From Casuarina equisetifolia (taxonomy: Eukaryota; Streptophyta; Magnoliopsida; Fagales; Casuarinaceae): a stretch of DNA of 64,000 nucleotides. Of this stretch, positions 13,053 through 26,530 are shown one piece after another. Under the pieces are notes generated by a model, which saw only the letters and a program-made list of their open reading frames with translations, was not told the origin of the DNA and did no database searches. Within the stretch, counting starts at the first letter, position 1, and each line of letters starts with the position of its first letter. A program made the translations under genes and the position numbers. The stretch lies in the NCBI GenBank assembly GCA_028551475.1, contig CM052361.1, forward strand, positions 18,293,274 to 18,357,273, read 5' to 3'.

Positions 13053-13683
13053 CACGTATTGTGGGTCTGGTGCTGCTGAGACATCTAGAGCGGAAGCTAC
13101 TTGGTAGATGTTAGATAACGGGGAACTGAACTTCCTGTCGAGGCTCGAATAGTGAATCAGGATTCTTCTCTTGCTTCTGCATTCTATGGATAGCCTTTTT
13201 CTTTCAGTCCCATTCCTGTACTGTATGTAGTCTTCAGACATCTTCTAGTGCTTTGTTCCTGTGACTAGCAAGTCTTTGTCATCAATGTGAAAATCTTGCA
13301 TGTTTTATTTTGGACCTGCATTTTTTGGACAAGCTTATCTGCTTTGGGTGAGATTTGCCACCTCGTGTGTAAATTACGTCGTTTAAGGCTGTCATTGTGC
13401 CAACTTGTCTGTCTCCTCACACCAACATTTTAATTTCATATTTTGACTACATTTTCTTTCTTTCCTTTTCCATTTCCATCGTGTCTTCAACTTTATTCCT
13501 TTTTTTTTTGTCGTTACTAAATAGGTCACGGAGGTTATGACAACCGCAAAAAGGTAAAAGAGCAGTGATTGATAGTAGTATCAATCAAATGAATTTTGCA
13601 CCATGTGTACAAGAGATTGCTCCATTCAGCTTCCACAAATTTATATATCAATGCATCGAGTCTCAGATTAACAGCAATAATTC
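13053..13683. other. Convergent 3' ends of bZIP and VPS60
   Basis: This 631-base gap lies between two convergent stop codons and should hold the 3' untranslated regions of both genes. It is T-rich on the bZIP side. No further coding region was seen. Confidence 0.6.
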
Positions 13684-16600
13684 CTAATCACGAATGGAGG
13701 CCCTAGGAACAGCAGGTAAACCCAGTTCGTCATCAGCCTGTCAAAACATCAAGGTGAAGAATTAAGACGAAACACATCGACAGCTACCAAATGCATGTTT
13801 TTAAGGTATGACCCGCAAATAAATAAATCAGCAAACGTTGCCTCCCCCACAACTTTGGATAGTTCATCCCAAGAGAATCTCCCGCATCAATTTTTAATAA
13901 ATGAATTTTACCTGGGCACGGGCTCTGCCAGCCGGAACAGCCTGTTGTCCTGTCGGTGCTGGAGGCAAATTGAGCTCTGCATCCAAATCGGGTTCCTTAT
14001 CTGGTTGGAGGTACGAGGGTACCCCATCAGCTTCAGTTTCCATTCCCATGTCGGCTTCCAGAGCATCGAGCTCTGCACATTTGTAGTTTGAATAAGACAC
14101 TACATATGCAATGGCATTAAATAAAGGGGTCTGCCCCGTAGAGCATAAGCACAGCACAGCACAGCAGAATACCAATCTACAGAATGACAAAGCATTTCAT
14201 TTTCGTTGTAGTATTGGGCCAATAGGTTGCTTAAGAAAATACAGAATAGATTAACATGACTATTTCATCCTACCTACTACCCTCTCCTCTAGACACTTCA
14301 ATAATAATAAAAAAAGCCTTCAGTATTGTCTCCAGGATTAGTCCTAATATCAGATAAGAGTCAATCGTAACTTAAGATCAGATAAATTCTACGATGTCCA
14401 CAAACAATCCTACAGAACATTTTCCTCGACGTTTGAGTCTTTAGATAATGTAAAAGCTTACCACCCATAAGATCTTCCTCATCAATATCATCTGGCACAT
14501 TATAGCTTCTACCCAGGGTCTCTTGAATTTCATTGCTAACATCCATTAGATCCATCATCTCATCTTGCAAGTTCTACAGATAAGAAAATCTCTGTTCAGC
14601 ACTAGAAATTTTTGAATATTGTTGACGCAAACTCAGTAAGGAAAAAGAGCATCAGAAAATCACATACATCAATGTCTTGGATCTTCACTGTTTTCATCAT
14701 TCCTTTTAACTCCTTGTTTGCAGATTTTAAAGCTGTCATCTGGAAAAAAGAGAAAAGAAAACAAATTATAACAGAATATAACATCAAAGTAACTATTCTC
14801 ATAACCTAATCAAGTTTTCCTCTCCTAAATGGAATGGGACAAGGAATGAGTGTGAAAGTCTAGCACTAAATTGAACATCTACTTTGGAAGAATCCCTCCT
14901 TAGTGACAAATGGTCCGTCCCCTACCTCTCGCGAGGTAGGCAGCAGGTCCCCATCAGGGTACAGATAAAGCTCCGCCTCAACTGCCGTGAATGTTGCCCC
15001 TTGGGGCGCTAACAAGAAAAACAGCATTTGAAGGTGAATATAACACAACCCCAGTACAGCCAAAGTTGATGTTGCATGTGCTTAATCTTCCACTTCAACA
15101 ACCAGTTCAAATTGACACTAGAAATTTACTCCAAATTGACCATTCATTGAAAAAAAAAAAAAAAAAAGCTGAAACAGACTGAATATTATATGGTAACATC
15201 ATCGATGTGTCTGACCACAAGCGCTGAACAAGAAGTCATGAAACAGTACAATAACCATAATTCAATAGGCATCAAGCACAAATGAAGCAAGAACATCGTC
15301 AAAAAATCAAGGGATCTAAGGAGCAAAGACTAAGTGGCCACCATGCCCATTTTTGGCATTAAGTTGAACTAGTTCGGAACATGGATCAAATAAAATTAAA
15401 AACTACAGAAAATTCACCCATACTTAATCATATTTTCCATGCAATGAATAACACATAATAACAATGTTCACAATTCTTCAGCCCAAGTCAGCCAGTGAAC
15501 AGCCATTGTGTTCTATGTACAAAGCCAGACAATTGTATGATATACTTCTTCTGGCATATTCTATCCATCCTGCTGTCCAGAGGCTAGTGCAACAAATGGT
15601 GATACCATAAGGGTTCAATTAGGTCAATTTTCTATGGTGAACATAACTAAGAAAAGAATGAAGGGCCTTAGAACATACAGTTTGCTGAGCATCTTTGATA
15701 CCCTCAGAAGCAAAGGCAACTTGATCAAGATTGAATGTCTGATTGTACAGCATGTCTCTTTGTCCTTCATACCTGTCCAGAAGCTTAATTAGTTCAACAA
15801 ATTAAGGAGGTAACTAAGTGAATACTAATGAACCAGAAGAACCAATTTCCTCTTCAAGATGATAACTTGAACCACAAACTTTCCTCCCCCATGCCTTCAC
15901 ACAAGCACCAGTTTATGCTAGTTGAACAAACTCGAGAAATTAAGCTCTTTACCATTACAACCTGCTTGAAAGGATTCCCCCTCAAACCAGGAGCTTTTCA
16001 ACCTATGCTAAGACTAGGTTCCAAATACAGACGAAGCATTCCCATGCTAGGCTATTACTTTCCAAAGGAACTATAGCATATAGATCATAAAACATGGAAA
16101 TTCCATCTGGAAACAAAACTGCAACAAAATGGCCAATAAGAAGAGGCACCTACATTCTCTTTTGCTTGAGAACCCTCATTGCACGAGCCTTAACAGCTTC
16201 TTGAGCAGGGCCAGGTCTTGTTCTTTTTATCTGCTCTTTATATCGACTAAGTTCAGCATCAAGCTTTTTGATCTTGTCATCCACTGTTTCACCTCTTTTA
16301 TTGATCTGGGAAAGAATATAATTCAAGCATTAGTCCAATTGAACAACCCATACAGATACAATGGAAACATCAACTACTAGGTTACATGGTGATAAGGCAA
16401 TCAATTTTTACCAAATATTAGGCAAAAGCAATATAGTAATAAGCCACAGGAGGTTTTCAAAAATTATGAAGAATAAAAAATCCAGTCATTATCTCTACAT
16501 GATACATGGTATGTAAATCATGTAGTACATGATACTACAGTATCTTCCCCTATCACTACAGGGTTTGACAAGATTCATGAGGGCGGCACCAGTTTTCTGA

Positions 16601-17680
16601 CACCTAGGTTTATTCGCAGGAGAATCTTCAAAAATAGGGGAAATTTTAGAACCCAAAAGGAAACCAAATTACTGTCTACTGCAAAAGTGCTGAAGTCATC
16701 AAACATGACACAAAAAGCTCCCAGCTCATGTAGTGTCCTTCAGTTCTGGTGAAAAGCATATCCCCCCTACTGTGTTTCTACAGAAAATAGCAGTTCAAAG
16801 TTGACCTAGTAGAAACAATGAGAGCCTCCAGATGTAATTGTTAATCGGAAACTCCATAACTCAGTGACATTTACTCTTTCATACTTTTCATTTGTATCAC
16901 TGTTCACCCAATCGGATTCTCCCAGATATACTCGTAATCGATCTTCATTCACTTTCTTTTGTATCAAGTTTTTTGGATTTTCGACTAAATATGCAAATTT
17001 GACCACAGACTAGGCCAACTCAGATATTCAAACCACTTAACCTCACTCAGACATTTGCAATGCATATTAATAAGTGTAAGCACTTATGATTAGAATCAGA
17101 CTCATTAAGAATTAGGTAACAAATCCGAAAATCACCTAGCTATTCAAACCCAAATATATATCATCCTTCACAGAGCAAACGCCCCCAAAGAGAATCTGAG
17201 CTCTTTGCAACAAGGTATTTCCATTCAACCATCTAGCTAGAGCAATCGAATGCTTTGCTACTCAGAAACGACGCCACGAACAATCCTAAAAAGCGATCCA
17301 GCACTCACCCACACATCGCCAACGAAATCCATCAAATCACTACAATAACCCCCTTTTTGATTAGCAAGAAACCAAAGTAAAAAGCCAACAACAATCTCAA
17401 ATTCCATCATTCTCCCCAAACTAAAATCCGGAGAAAAATGAAACATAGAGAAAAAAAAAAAAAAAAAAAACTCAACAGAGCATAATAGAAACAGCCAAAT
17501 CAGAATTCCGACTCCTTTACCCAATTTTATCAGACTTTCTCCGGAACCAAACTTGCTGAATGAACAAAAACAAAGTAAACAGAGAGAGAGAGAGACAGAG
17601 AGAGAGAGTACCCTATCGGAGGCATCGTTGATAGAAGGAGGAGGCTCCTTCTCTTTCTTGACACCGAAAATCTTCTTCAT
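13684..17680 (-). CDS. VPS60: ESCRT-III subunit VPS60 (CHMP5 family)
   Basis: Seven exons on the minus strand join in phase: 17680-17612, 16305-16154, 15772-15679, 14739-14668, 14573-14462, 14072-13912 and 13737-13684, giving 237 residues, the usual length of the family. The protein opens with MKKIFGVKKEKEPPPS. A basic helical half follows, including the conserved stretch around MRVLKQKRMYEGQRDM (about residues 65-80). Next come the acidic DEEDLMGELDALEADM region and a C-terminal tail ending LPAVPRASIRD. VPS60/CHMP5 works with LIP5 and the AAA ATPase SKD1/VPS4 in ESCRT-III disassembly and multivesicular body sorting on endosomes. The intron 2 donor is GTAGGT; all donors are GT. A CT-rich tract follows the first donor. 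Arabidopsis has two copies, and the gene order here favours the VPS60.1 (At3g10640) lineage. Confidence 0.95.
14890..15012. other. GC-rich insert with perfect hairpin in VPS60 intron 3
   Basis: This stretch is clearly richer in GC than the AT-rich intron around it. It contains a perfect 8-bp stem with a 4-base loop at 14921-14940 (CCTACCTC, loop TCGC, GAGGTAGG). The minus strand is open for about 47 codons ending at an in-frame stop, but I do not recognise the product. It may be a captured gene fragment or part of a small mobile element. Confidence 0.3.
17449..17470. repeat. Homopolymer A tract in VPS60 intron 1
   Basis: A run of about 21 A on the plus strand (poly-T in the sense of the gene) lies inside intron 1. 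It is a simple repeat, possibly a retroposon tail remnant. Confidence 0.6.
17580..17609. repeat. GA/CT microsatellite at the VPS60 intron 1 donor
   Basis: A near-perfect GA repeat with one interruption directly abuts the donor of the first VPS60 intron (sense strand AGG|GTAC followed by CT repeats). Length variation here would change only the start of the intron. Confidence 0.7.
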
Positions 17681-19589
17681 GTTCTTCCTCTTCTTCCCTT
17701 CCTCTTCTTCAGAGAACTAAGAGCGTAGGAGGATTTGGATTGCGATTTTGAAAACCTAAGACTTAGCGCAGAAGAAAGGGCCGACTGACTCGTATTGTAG
17801 TCTCGGAGAAGGAACGAGAATAATAGACTTCGTCGCAATTTCTTCCGTCGGCGTGGATCATGTGCGTTCAGGTTTAGATAAGACTCAGTTACGATTGGTT
17901 GGGATCGATCGCAGCGGTGAGTGCGTGGACTTTATGTTCCTTGGAGGACTTGTTATTGGGCGCACCGGAGCAAGCTTCTTGGAAACCGTCGCAGACATAT
18001 ATCCCATAGAAATGTCGAGAAGGCGTGCAGACCATTACCAGACTATGTTCGAGGCTGTTCAATTAGACCCCCACATCACATTTAGTAGTTTGTAGATTTC
18101 TATTTTGTCCTTAAACGAATATTGCTTTTCTCCCCGGCTCTTCCAACGAGCCCTTTCTAGTTAAGCCCTAACTTGGAAGATTCGGGGCTTTTGATTCCTA
18201 GGCAATACTGTTTAAAATTTCTATTATTTGAAATTGTTGAGAGAACTTATGTTCTAAAAATTGCTACAAACACTTGAAATTGTGGAGAGTTTTACCGCTC
18301 TACGTATGTTGTACAAGCGTTGAGGTACTATTGCATACGATGTAAGTTATTATAAGTTGTAATCTTGGACTGGTTTAAACCGGAGATGGCATTGTAATCT
18401 TCGGTCGTCATCTTCAAGTCATGCATTTTGCCTCAAAATTGTATCATTGGGTGCCGCTTAACTCGCTGTATCTCTCCCTGAATGTGTCCCCAGCTTTCTT
18501 GTGTCCCCTTTTTCTTGATACGAATGGTACAAAGGTCGGATCAATTGACTGTTAAAGCCGTCCCAGAACTGCTAAATGGCATTCTTCCAGTAGCTCTTAC
18601 CTTTTCGGAATCATTTGTCGGTTTAGAGCAATCAAAACCGTAGCACTACTCCTCAAAACCAGAACTTGAACTCCAACCAAGGCCAAAGCAGCCCCTCCAC
18701 TTATCCCATTGTCTATCAAATATGGTTCAAAAAATGGATATTGTGCAATCTGTTGCGTCAACAAATTTGCCAACAATTGCCAGACTGGTTATCTTAGCAA
18801 GGAGCTTATTGTCAAAATCCATGGAGTAAATAGCTTCTTCCTCCTATTTAGACGTGCAAGCTCAAGGGACTGGTGTGGTTTTGTTTAAAAAAAGGGCAAA
18901 CAGACTTTCTTAGAACAAACTTAGTTTTTTGTAAAAGCTCTTGTGTAGAACCTACCCTAAGAACCTTCCTCTAGGATAGACAGCGATGGAAGGCAATAAA
19001 CCAGGAGCCCCTGTTTAGACCTTTCCCTGGTTTATGGTTTACTGACGCATGACTTGTGTCCATTTTCTTCTATGTTGTGTCATGCCAATCCAAAGCAAAT
19101 CCATCTTCTGGATCCTTGAATCATATAAGAAAATGTCAGAGTAGCCTTTTTCTGACACAAATCTCTCACTTCTTTACCTTATCCATACGTTGTTTGACTT
19201 ACTCTTTTCTCAATGTTCCGAGAGGGTTTCTTTCCCTCTTATCCCTTTCTTAGAAAAACCGCGAGGATCAAACCGCTTTATTTTATGGAAACTGTCACGG
19301 TCTTTGACGGGAAAATTAAGAAGATCAAGCGGCGAAGAACGACGGAGCTTCCTTGTCGCGGTCTCCGAATTGAAAACTGCTACTTGCCAGCTTGAAACTA
19401 AGTGCTCGGACCACAGGTTTCACGATCCCGTGGTTGCGTGCCTTTGCAATATTAAACTATTTTCAAAATATTCTTTATGATTTGTTAATTTTATCTTGCT
19501 TGAAAGCTTCTATTAAACTACATTTTATTGATGGATGGTTGAGTTAAAGAAGATCCTCTTGACAATAGTAAAGTTAAGGGAGAAGGTAT
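17681..19589. other. Divergent intergenic region, VPS60 and uricase
   Basis: About 1.9 kb separate the start of VPS60 (minus) from the uricase promoter (plus). The first 120 bases should include the VPS60 leader. An open frame of 80 codons at 17853-18095 and one of 96 codons at 19190-19480 are present, but neither resembles a known family or has supporting splice structure. I see no other feature. Confidence 0.5.
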
Positions 19590-19597
19590 TATAAATA
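19590..19597 (+). promoter_or_regulatory. TATA box of the uricase gene
   Basis: TATAAATA lies 74 bases upstream of the uricase ATG. This places a likely transcription start near 19620-19625 and a short leader of about 50 bases with no upstream ATG. Confidence 0.6.
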
Positions 19598-19670
19598 GCG
19601 GAAGATCTGCCCCAACCTCTTCAATCTGAGACATCATCCAAGTAAACGGCGGATTGGAGACTGGACAAGC

Positions 19671-22600
19671 ATGGCGACCATCATCGAGGGCTTAACCTTC
19701 GAGCAGAGGCACGGGAAAGAGCGCGTCAGGTTGGGGAGGCTCTGGAAGAACGAAAACGGCCGACATTTCTTTGTGGAATGGAGCGTCAGCATCAGCCTTC
19801 TCTCCGATTGCGTTGCGGCCTACGTAACTGATGACAACTCCGACATCGTCGCCACCGATACCATGAAGAACACTGTACGTATTGCGTTTCGGGCTCTGTG
19901 TGTTTACACATACCACGAGGATAAGCATTTTGCATGTGATAAATGGTGCTAAAATAGTGAAATCTGAGCCGAATTTTGCATGTGATATGCGTGCGTTTTA
20001 GGCTTTAGCGCACCGCATGTGATGAATAATCTCTTGATGCTACAATCATAACCCTTCGATTTGATGGTTAGCAAAATTGTGGCAGAAGGTAAGGGAGAAA
20101 GAGAAATAGGTATTTGAATTCTAGTTCTGTTTTTCGTTCCAATGGTACTGGAAAAGAGAGTTGAACGTGTTTGGACCGAAGCCTTGGATTGAGAAAAGAA
20201 AATTGGATTTGATTGTTTGTTGGTTCAACTTGTTATTGGAAAGAGAAGTTGATAAACTTGTTGGCTCAATTATGCCAAGGAAATTTGTTTGTGGTGAGCT
20301 ATAATTGTCATGTCTCATCGAATCCAAAAATGTGAAATCATCTGTCTTCTTTTTATCAGAATATTAAATGTTTGTTTATTATCCTTTTCAGAATCGTCTA
20401 AACATTCACTTGTCATCCCGGTTCTGCTGAATTTCTTGCTTCTCTATTTTTATTGGCACATAAAAAGGAAAAAGAAAATAATTCAAGTTCTCCTTTTGGG
20501 GTTGCTGAGAAAGTGGATGAGGTAGTTGTAGTAGGATCAGCTTACTTACAACATTGATTCTCTGTTTTTCTGCTGTGAAATGGTAATCCGATGCCAATCT
20601 TGATTTTTGTTCCTCTTCCTTTTGGCTACTGATGCAATTCATTGGGCTATTATATGAAGGGGAAATATTAGGATAAGAACTCTTTTTGGTTCAAAACACT
20701 TGTAGGAACTTGGTTGGTTTGATCTCGAAGTGTGTGATGATACAGAGACTATGAAGCAGTTAGCAAGCATATAGCCCAATGGTGTAATGTTTTTCTTAAA
20801 TGTAAAGTAGGTACTTTATGAATAGGCTTTAAAGTTTGATGCCACAGGATACTTGCACCTTGGGAATGGGAAAAAAGTAGTAGACCAAGAACGAGAACAA
20901 GAAGAGCCAAACTTTCCAGGATAAAGTCTCATTCAACTTCTTTTTCTCTTCACATAAATTCCATGTAACATGGTAATATCATGAAAGGAGGGAAGAGGGA
21001 AGAGGGAAGATTAGACACTATCATGGTGGCAGGGTATGTAAATTAGCTACCATTCGACTGGGCTGCTTATTAGCTAGCCTTCAAGTTATATTGTTATTTA
21101 AAAAATCAGAATTTACAAAACAAGAAATACCTTTGCAAGTGATTAATGAATGTTTTTGATGATTTCTTATTCTTATAAGGTATCCATGAGTGTCAGCTGT
21201 TGTAGTTTCCAGCAATTAAGCTGCTATTCACCTACATTGTAAAGTTTAACTGAGTTGCAATACAGGTATATGTGAAAGCAAAGGAATGCTCGGAACAACT
21301 CTCAGTGGAGGACTTTGCAATTTTACTTGCTAAGCACTTCACATCATTTTACCCCCAGGTAATACTACATAAACATAGCTGTTTTTCAACATTATGCATA
21401 TTTTTCAATATTCTTGCTGATAATATTCAAATTTTTTTTTTTTGGGGTTCTTCAGACTGTTATAAATTGAAATGTAAATGTTATGGTTAGCGAGTTTTTT
21501 CAGATATGCAGCATTTTTTGCACTTATATTTAACCAGCTTTAGTCTCAATGGTTGCGGTCATAGGTCATCCTTATCAATCCTTTATGTGGATTGAAGGTC
21601 TGGCTTGTTAAGCTAGACACTCCTTTAGGAAATTGGTTATACCATCTTCAGGTTGTTGTCAGGAGGAGGGAAAGGAGGTATATGTAAAACTTGAATCGTT
21701 TTTGACTGTTCTCATTAGCCAAATTTGATAGTGGAGCTGATGATGAAAAGGTATAGATGGGGGGACATTTTTGATTGCATTCTTTGTTGGCATTCTCTAA
21801 ATTGCAAGATTTGATGATGATTCTTATACTTTTCCAGCTGAAAATATGAACTTCCATTGGAATTCAAAGTCAAGTTATGGAGATTTCAATGAATCAGAAT
21901 TTTCTCGCGGTTCTAACCATCAAAGTTTTTGCATGCTAGATTCTAGTTGGGTTATCAAATGACCAAAAAGAAAAATGTATTCCTTGCCTCTGTGATATGA
22001 AAGCTTAAACACGAATCTACTGCCCCCCCGGTCCCAAACACCAAAAAAGGACCCAAATAATAAAAAAATTAATAAATCAAACTTCTACCTGTATGTAGAT
22101 TTGTCAATTTCTTCAAATTCAGTATATTGTCTTCGCGCAAGTTTATCTGTGTTGTACTGTCTAGTAGAAAAAGGATTTTCTTTGTTAATAAGCATAAAAG
22201 ATACCCAAAGTTCATTTCTTAGTAGTTCCTTCTAATGATTTCTCTCTTTTTTATTTTTTATTTTTTATTTTAAATATAGTATTTTACTCTTGTCATGAGA
22301 ATTGTAGTATTTTGTACCTTATTTTTTCAGAATTATTCCTTTAGTTGGGGAAAATTTGACTATATGTTCTTTGTATCTGTAGGTTACTACTGCCATTGTA
22401 AGGATAGTGGAAAAGCCATGGGAGCGTATAGATGTGGATGGTCAACCACATGAACACGGTTAGTTTTGTCAATTTGATGAAGTAGAGAGTAAGCTAATAT
22501 ATGAAAGATGTTCTTTATTCCGTAGCTGAAGAAAGATGTCTGCTGAATTCTATATGGTGGTGAACACCCTTCGATCATTCATGGCCTGACCTATGCTGAT

Positions 22601-25600
22601 TTTTATTTGCTTTAAATGATGTTTATGTCCTAAAACATTTCAAGAGTAATATGAGATGCGATTGGAAGTTACATCTTGCTTGGATTTAGTTGTGAAGAAC
22701 AAAGAATTTGCATAAAAATATAAGGAGTTGGATACTTCCACACCATGGTATTGGTATTCAATTACTACCTTGTGAGCCACTTCTGTAGCATGAGCGTTAA
22801 GTTTTTTGAGAGGGAACGAAAGTGCTGAACTAATGGTCAAGAAGAGTGGCTTGCTGATTAATGCATATCTTAAGCTTGTTTATTGGTAGCAACACTTTCT
22901 TGGCCACAGAACTGTGTTAGCTACCACAGAATCATCTGGGAGCACTTCTTAGTGGACTAGGTTTGTGTGTGTTTCAACTTGCTGACTGCCTACGTTGCTT
23001 CTAGTTAGAACTAAGAAAACATGTTTGATCGGTATGGTGATAAATAGAAAATCCCAACTCTCCCCATCGTGTAGTCTCACCCCTAAGGAAGAAGGACCCT
23101 CAAGATATATATATATATATATATATATAATTCATTGTGTTTGCAGATAAGTAAATACTAACATATTGTGGGTATTAACTGTATGTACATATGTGTGAGT
23201 GTGTCTGTGGTATATAAATAAGCTTAATGAATTGAGTTTAATTCATGCGAGTATTGATCACAAGTATAAACTGAGTCCGATCAATTTCATCCAAGTTCAG
23301 CTTGTTTATGACTCGACAAGTCGAATTTGTATTAGTCAACTCAAGCTATTCATAAAAAATTTAAATAATTCTGTGAAATCTGATTTAGAATATTTCATTT
23401 CTCCATCTCTTTAAAGTTTTTTTAATTCTAGTGCTAATTTGTTTTTTATTCATCTGCATAATTTTAGTTACAATCTATTTGGCTAGATGAGTACTAGAAA
23501 TAAAAGGTGATGCTAAATTCATTCGTACCCTTTGTGTAGAAAATTATTAATGAAGTGTTGTGATGATATAATCTGTCTTCAAATTGAAGTTTTGCAGCTG
23601 GCATTGCTCAATGAAACCTGCTTTAACTCATCAAGTGCTTATATTTATAATCACATTTTCATTTGTTTGTTTTCCTAAAGAATGATGTGTTTTCTTTTAT
23701 TTTCTTTTGCTAAAACATGATTTTTTTTTCTTTTATTTTATTTTTTATTTTTGGTACTTATAATATGTTTAATTCTGTTGCTATCTTCACTACTGAAGGC
23801 TTTAAACTTGGATCTGAGAAGCATACTACAGAAGCAATAGTGAAGAAATCTGGTGCATCACAGTTGACTTCTGGTATCGAGGGGTTGTCCTTGCTGAAGA
23901 CAACTAAGGTGAGCTCATTTCTATTTCACATTCAGATAGCAGAATCAGCTTTTTGATCAACTTCAAAATCACTTTTGCTTGAAGAGGCAAAATTGCCTGT
24001 GGTTATAAAACTTTATCTTCTATCTGCAGTAAGATACTGAAATAAATCTGGCCTATTGTTTTTGTTCATTTCCTCTAATATGGATTTCATATGGTAGTGA
24101 AGGTTACTATTTTAAGATTTACAAACAAATTGGCATTTTTTGGAAAGCTTCTGTCTGCTCTTATATGCATTTTATTCATACGTGACATTTCACGTACAAG
24201 TAGCTCAAGGATTGCATTGACTAATAATAGTCAATCGTCAAATTCGAACGTGAGTTTATCAAGAAAAAGAAGAAACAAGTTCATGGTAAATAAGTGATGA
24301 AATGAAATAAATTTGAAAATAGAATTGAAGAACCTTAAATTGTGACGGTAAACAATAATGCATCTGTGGTCTTACAGCCTTTTACCATGCACAGGTTTAC
24401 AAGGCACGTAGAATGAATATCTAATATTTCAGTCCAATCTGAGGTCTCTATAAGGAACATGGCATAACATGATCTAAATTGATGGGGTTAGTACCTAGAG
24501 CCACGCCATGGTTAGGAGTAGTTCTTCTCTTCTGAATGCACATGTTCTTAAACTGGTAACTCCTTGGTCTCTTCTAAAAAAATTTATTAGTTGAACACGG
24601 GATATGGGCCCTGGCCAGTATATAATTTGATCTGGCATTAACTTTCTGTGAGATCTAACAAAGCCTAACAGTTTTCTCTATACTTGTTGAGGTTGATTGT
24701 TAGTTTGTGTATTTTACATTTTATCTTTGTCTTTCTCCAAGATTTAGTGCTCAGAGAGAGAGTGAGAGAGAAGTCTGATTGCTTGATAAATGTTACAAAG
24801 CAAATATGATTCAGTTAAACACCACTTCAATGCAGATTGTAACCATGAAAATTCTGGTTCTCTGATAATTACTTACTTTGGACTTTACTGTTGCAAGCAG
24901 TCAGGTTTTGAGGGGTTTGTAAGGGATCAGTATACAGCTCTTCCTGAAACACGAGAGAGGATGCTGGCAACAGAGGTCACTGCATCATGGAGGTATGATA
25001 TTCAAACTTAATCTAGCTTCATGCATAGGTATGACATTCAAACTTAATCTGCTTATGTTTTTGGCTTTGTCTCGTGTTTCTTCTTTGTCAAGTTTCAAAC
25101 TGTTATGTTTTTTTCATGATGATTTTCTCTTGGGGTTTGGCACAATGCAAAGTCATGTTTATGAGATGAGAATGGATGCAGGTATTCATATGAATCTATA
25201 TCTAGCATCCCTCAGAAACCGCATTACTTCACGGAGAGATACCTAGATGTGAAAAAGGTTCTGGTCGACACCTTCTTTGGTCCTCCTAAAGAAGGAGTAT
25301 ATAGCGCATCTGTTCAGCGTACTCTTTATCTCATGGCAAAAAGTGTACTCAACAGGTTTTTCTTCATCTCTGTTACACACACACATACACGCACACACAC
25401 ATCCATGTCTACCCACGGACTCTGATGCTGCTTTCCACATCCATGCTCATGTACTTACATGCCCCCCACAAATGCATGCGCCTAATCAGAAACACATACA
25501 TGCATGATATGTATGTCCACACTGTTCTCCAGGCACAGGTGCACGTATATACCAACATACGTGCACTTATCCACATATTGGTTTCCTTAAGTACAATACT

Positions 25601-26530
25601 CTTGGATTGATTGATTTTTTTTTCTTTTTTCTTTTCAATACGTTTCAGGTTTCTTGACATATCATCTGTCCAATTAAAGATGCCAAATATCCATTTCCTA
25701 CCTGTTAATTTGAAGAACAAGGATAATCAAACTATTGTTAAGGTATGACTTCTCTTTACTAATGATCTCTGTTAGAATTTGTGAGAAGAAAAGAAAGTAA
25801 ACTATAATTGACGTTGATTATATAGCAATTATATGTCACTGAGGCTGTTATTTATGAGTGAGGATTTAAAATGAAGAGATGTAAATAAAACTGCCAACAT
25901 CAATTTTAACAGAATATGATGGAATTGGGTTTCAAGGAATTTTCTACTGAAAAAGCACTTGTGCAATTAATTCAAACAACATCTTACACCTAATTATTTC
26001 CAAATCGACATAACAGTTCAAAAGTGGAAAAAAGTGGAAAAAAGTGGTTATTCTTTTGGATTACATTAGCTCCATTTTACTAATAACTGAAATCAAAATG
26101 ATTCTCTTCAAGTATTCCAATAAAAAAGAACCACTATTGATTGGCTTTTTATTCAATTCCTCGAAAGCCTTGAAAAGAGGGAAAAGGGGCAGGCGTTGTT
26201 AGGCATTGACGCATTAATTTCTAATGGGTTGGTCGTTCAGAATTCTGATGTCGTTGAAGGCATTGACACAGTAATTCTTATGGCCTTTGTTGACCCGCCT
26301 TGGTATCTTTAGTGCTGCAGCCCTGTCCCCAACTTACAACGTTAAAACAAAACAATCTCCTCTTGGCATTTTGTTTAATGTAGGACATATAACTGCAGAC
26401 ACTATGCATTATCTGCGAAATGAGACTGATCCATAATGTTATGCAGTTTGCTGATGATGTGTACTTGCCAACGGACGAACCACATGGATCAATTCAAGCT
26501 AGCTTGAGTCGCTCCTGGTCAAGGTTGTAG
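19671..26530 (+). CDS. UOX: Uricase (urate oxidase), peroxisomal
   Basis: Eight exons join in phase: 19671-19874, 21266-21358, 22383-22458, 23799-23908, 24901-24992, 25182-25355, 25649-25742 and 26447-26530, giving 308 residues, the normal plant length. Uricase oxidises urate to 5-hydroxyisourate with release of hydrogen peroxide, in purine breakdown and ureide formation. By homology with the Aspergillus enzyme, the active-site residues are all present: Lys16 (RHGK), Thr62 (ATDTMKN), Arg181, Val236-Gln237 (SVQRTLY), Asn263 and His265 (MPNIH). The C-terminus is Ser-Arg-Leu, a PTS1 signal for import into peroxisomes. A TATA box lies at 19590 and a possible AATAAA signal at 26655. The intron 5 donor is part of a tandem duplication. 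This looks like a functional gene. Confidence 0.96.
23105..23130. repeat. AT microsatellite in uricase intron 3
   Basis: About 12 copies of AT in a row lie in the 1.3-kb third intron of the uricase gene. It is a simple sequence repeat. Confidence 0.9.
24991..25052 (+). repeat. 36-bp tandem duplication carrying the uricase intron 5 donor
   Basis: The donor and following bases (AG|GTATGATATTCAAAC...) recur 36 bases downstream as AG|GTATGACATTCAAAC..., with one difference over about 24 bases. Use of the second donor would add 36 bases and bring an in-frame TAA into the message. The first donor is the one that keeps the reading frame. Confidence 0.75.
25375..25402. repeat. CA-rich microsatellite in uricase intron 6
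   Basis: An imperfect CA repeat with AT and GC interruptions begins about 20 bases after the donor of intron 6. It is a simple repeat with no other signal. Confidence 0.8.

Noticed and set aside
17853-18095. 80-codon plus-strand frame next to the VPS60 start
   Set aside because: It overlaps the likely VPS60 promoter, shows no known domain and has no splice partners. A chance frame is more likely.
19190-19480. Overlapping frames just upstream of the uricase promoter
   Set aside because: Two overlapping frames in different phases, neither with a recognised domain, and both lie before a clear TATA box. No support as a gene.
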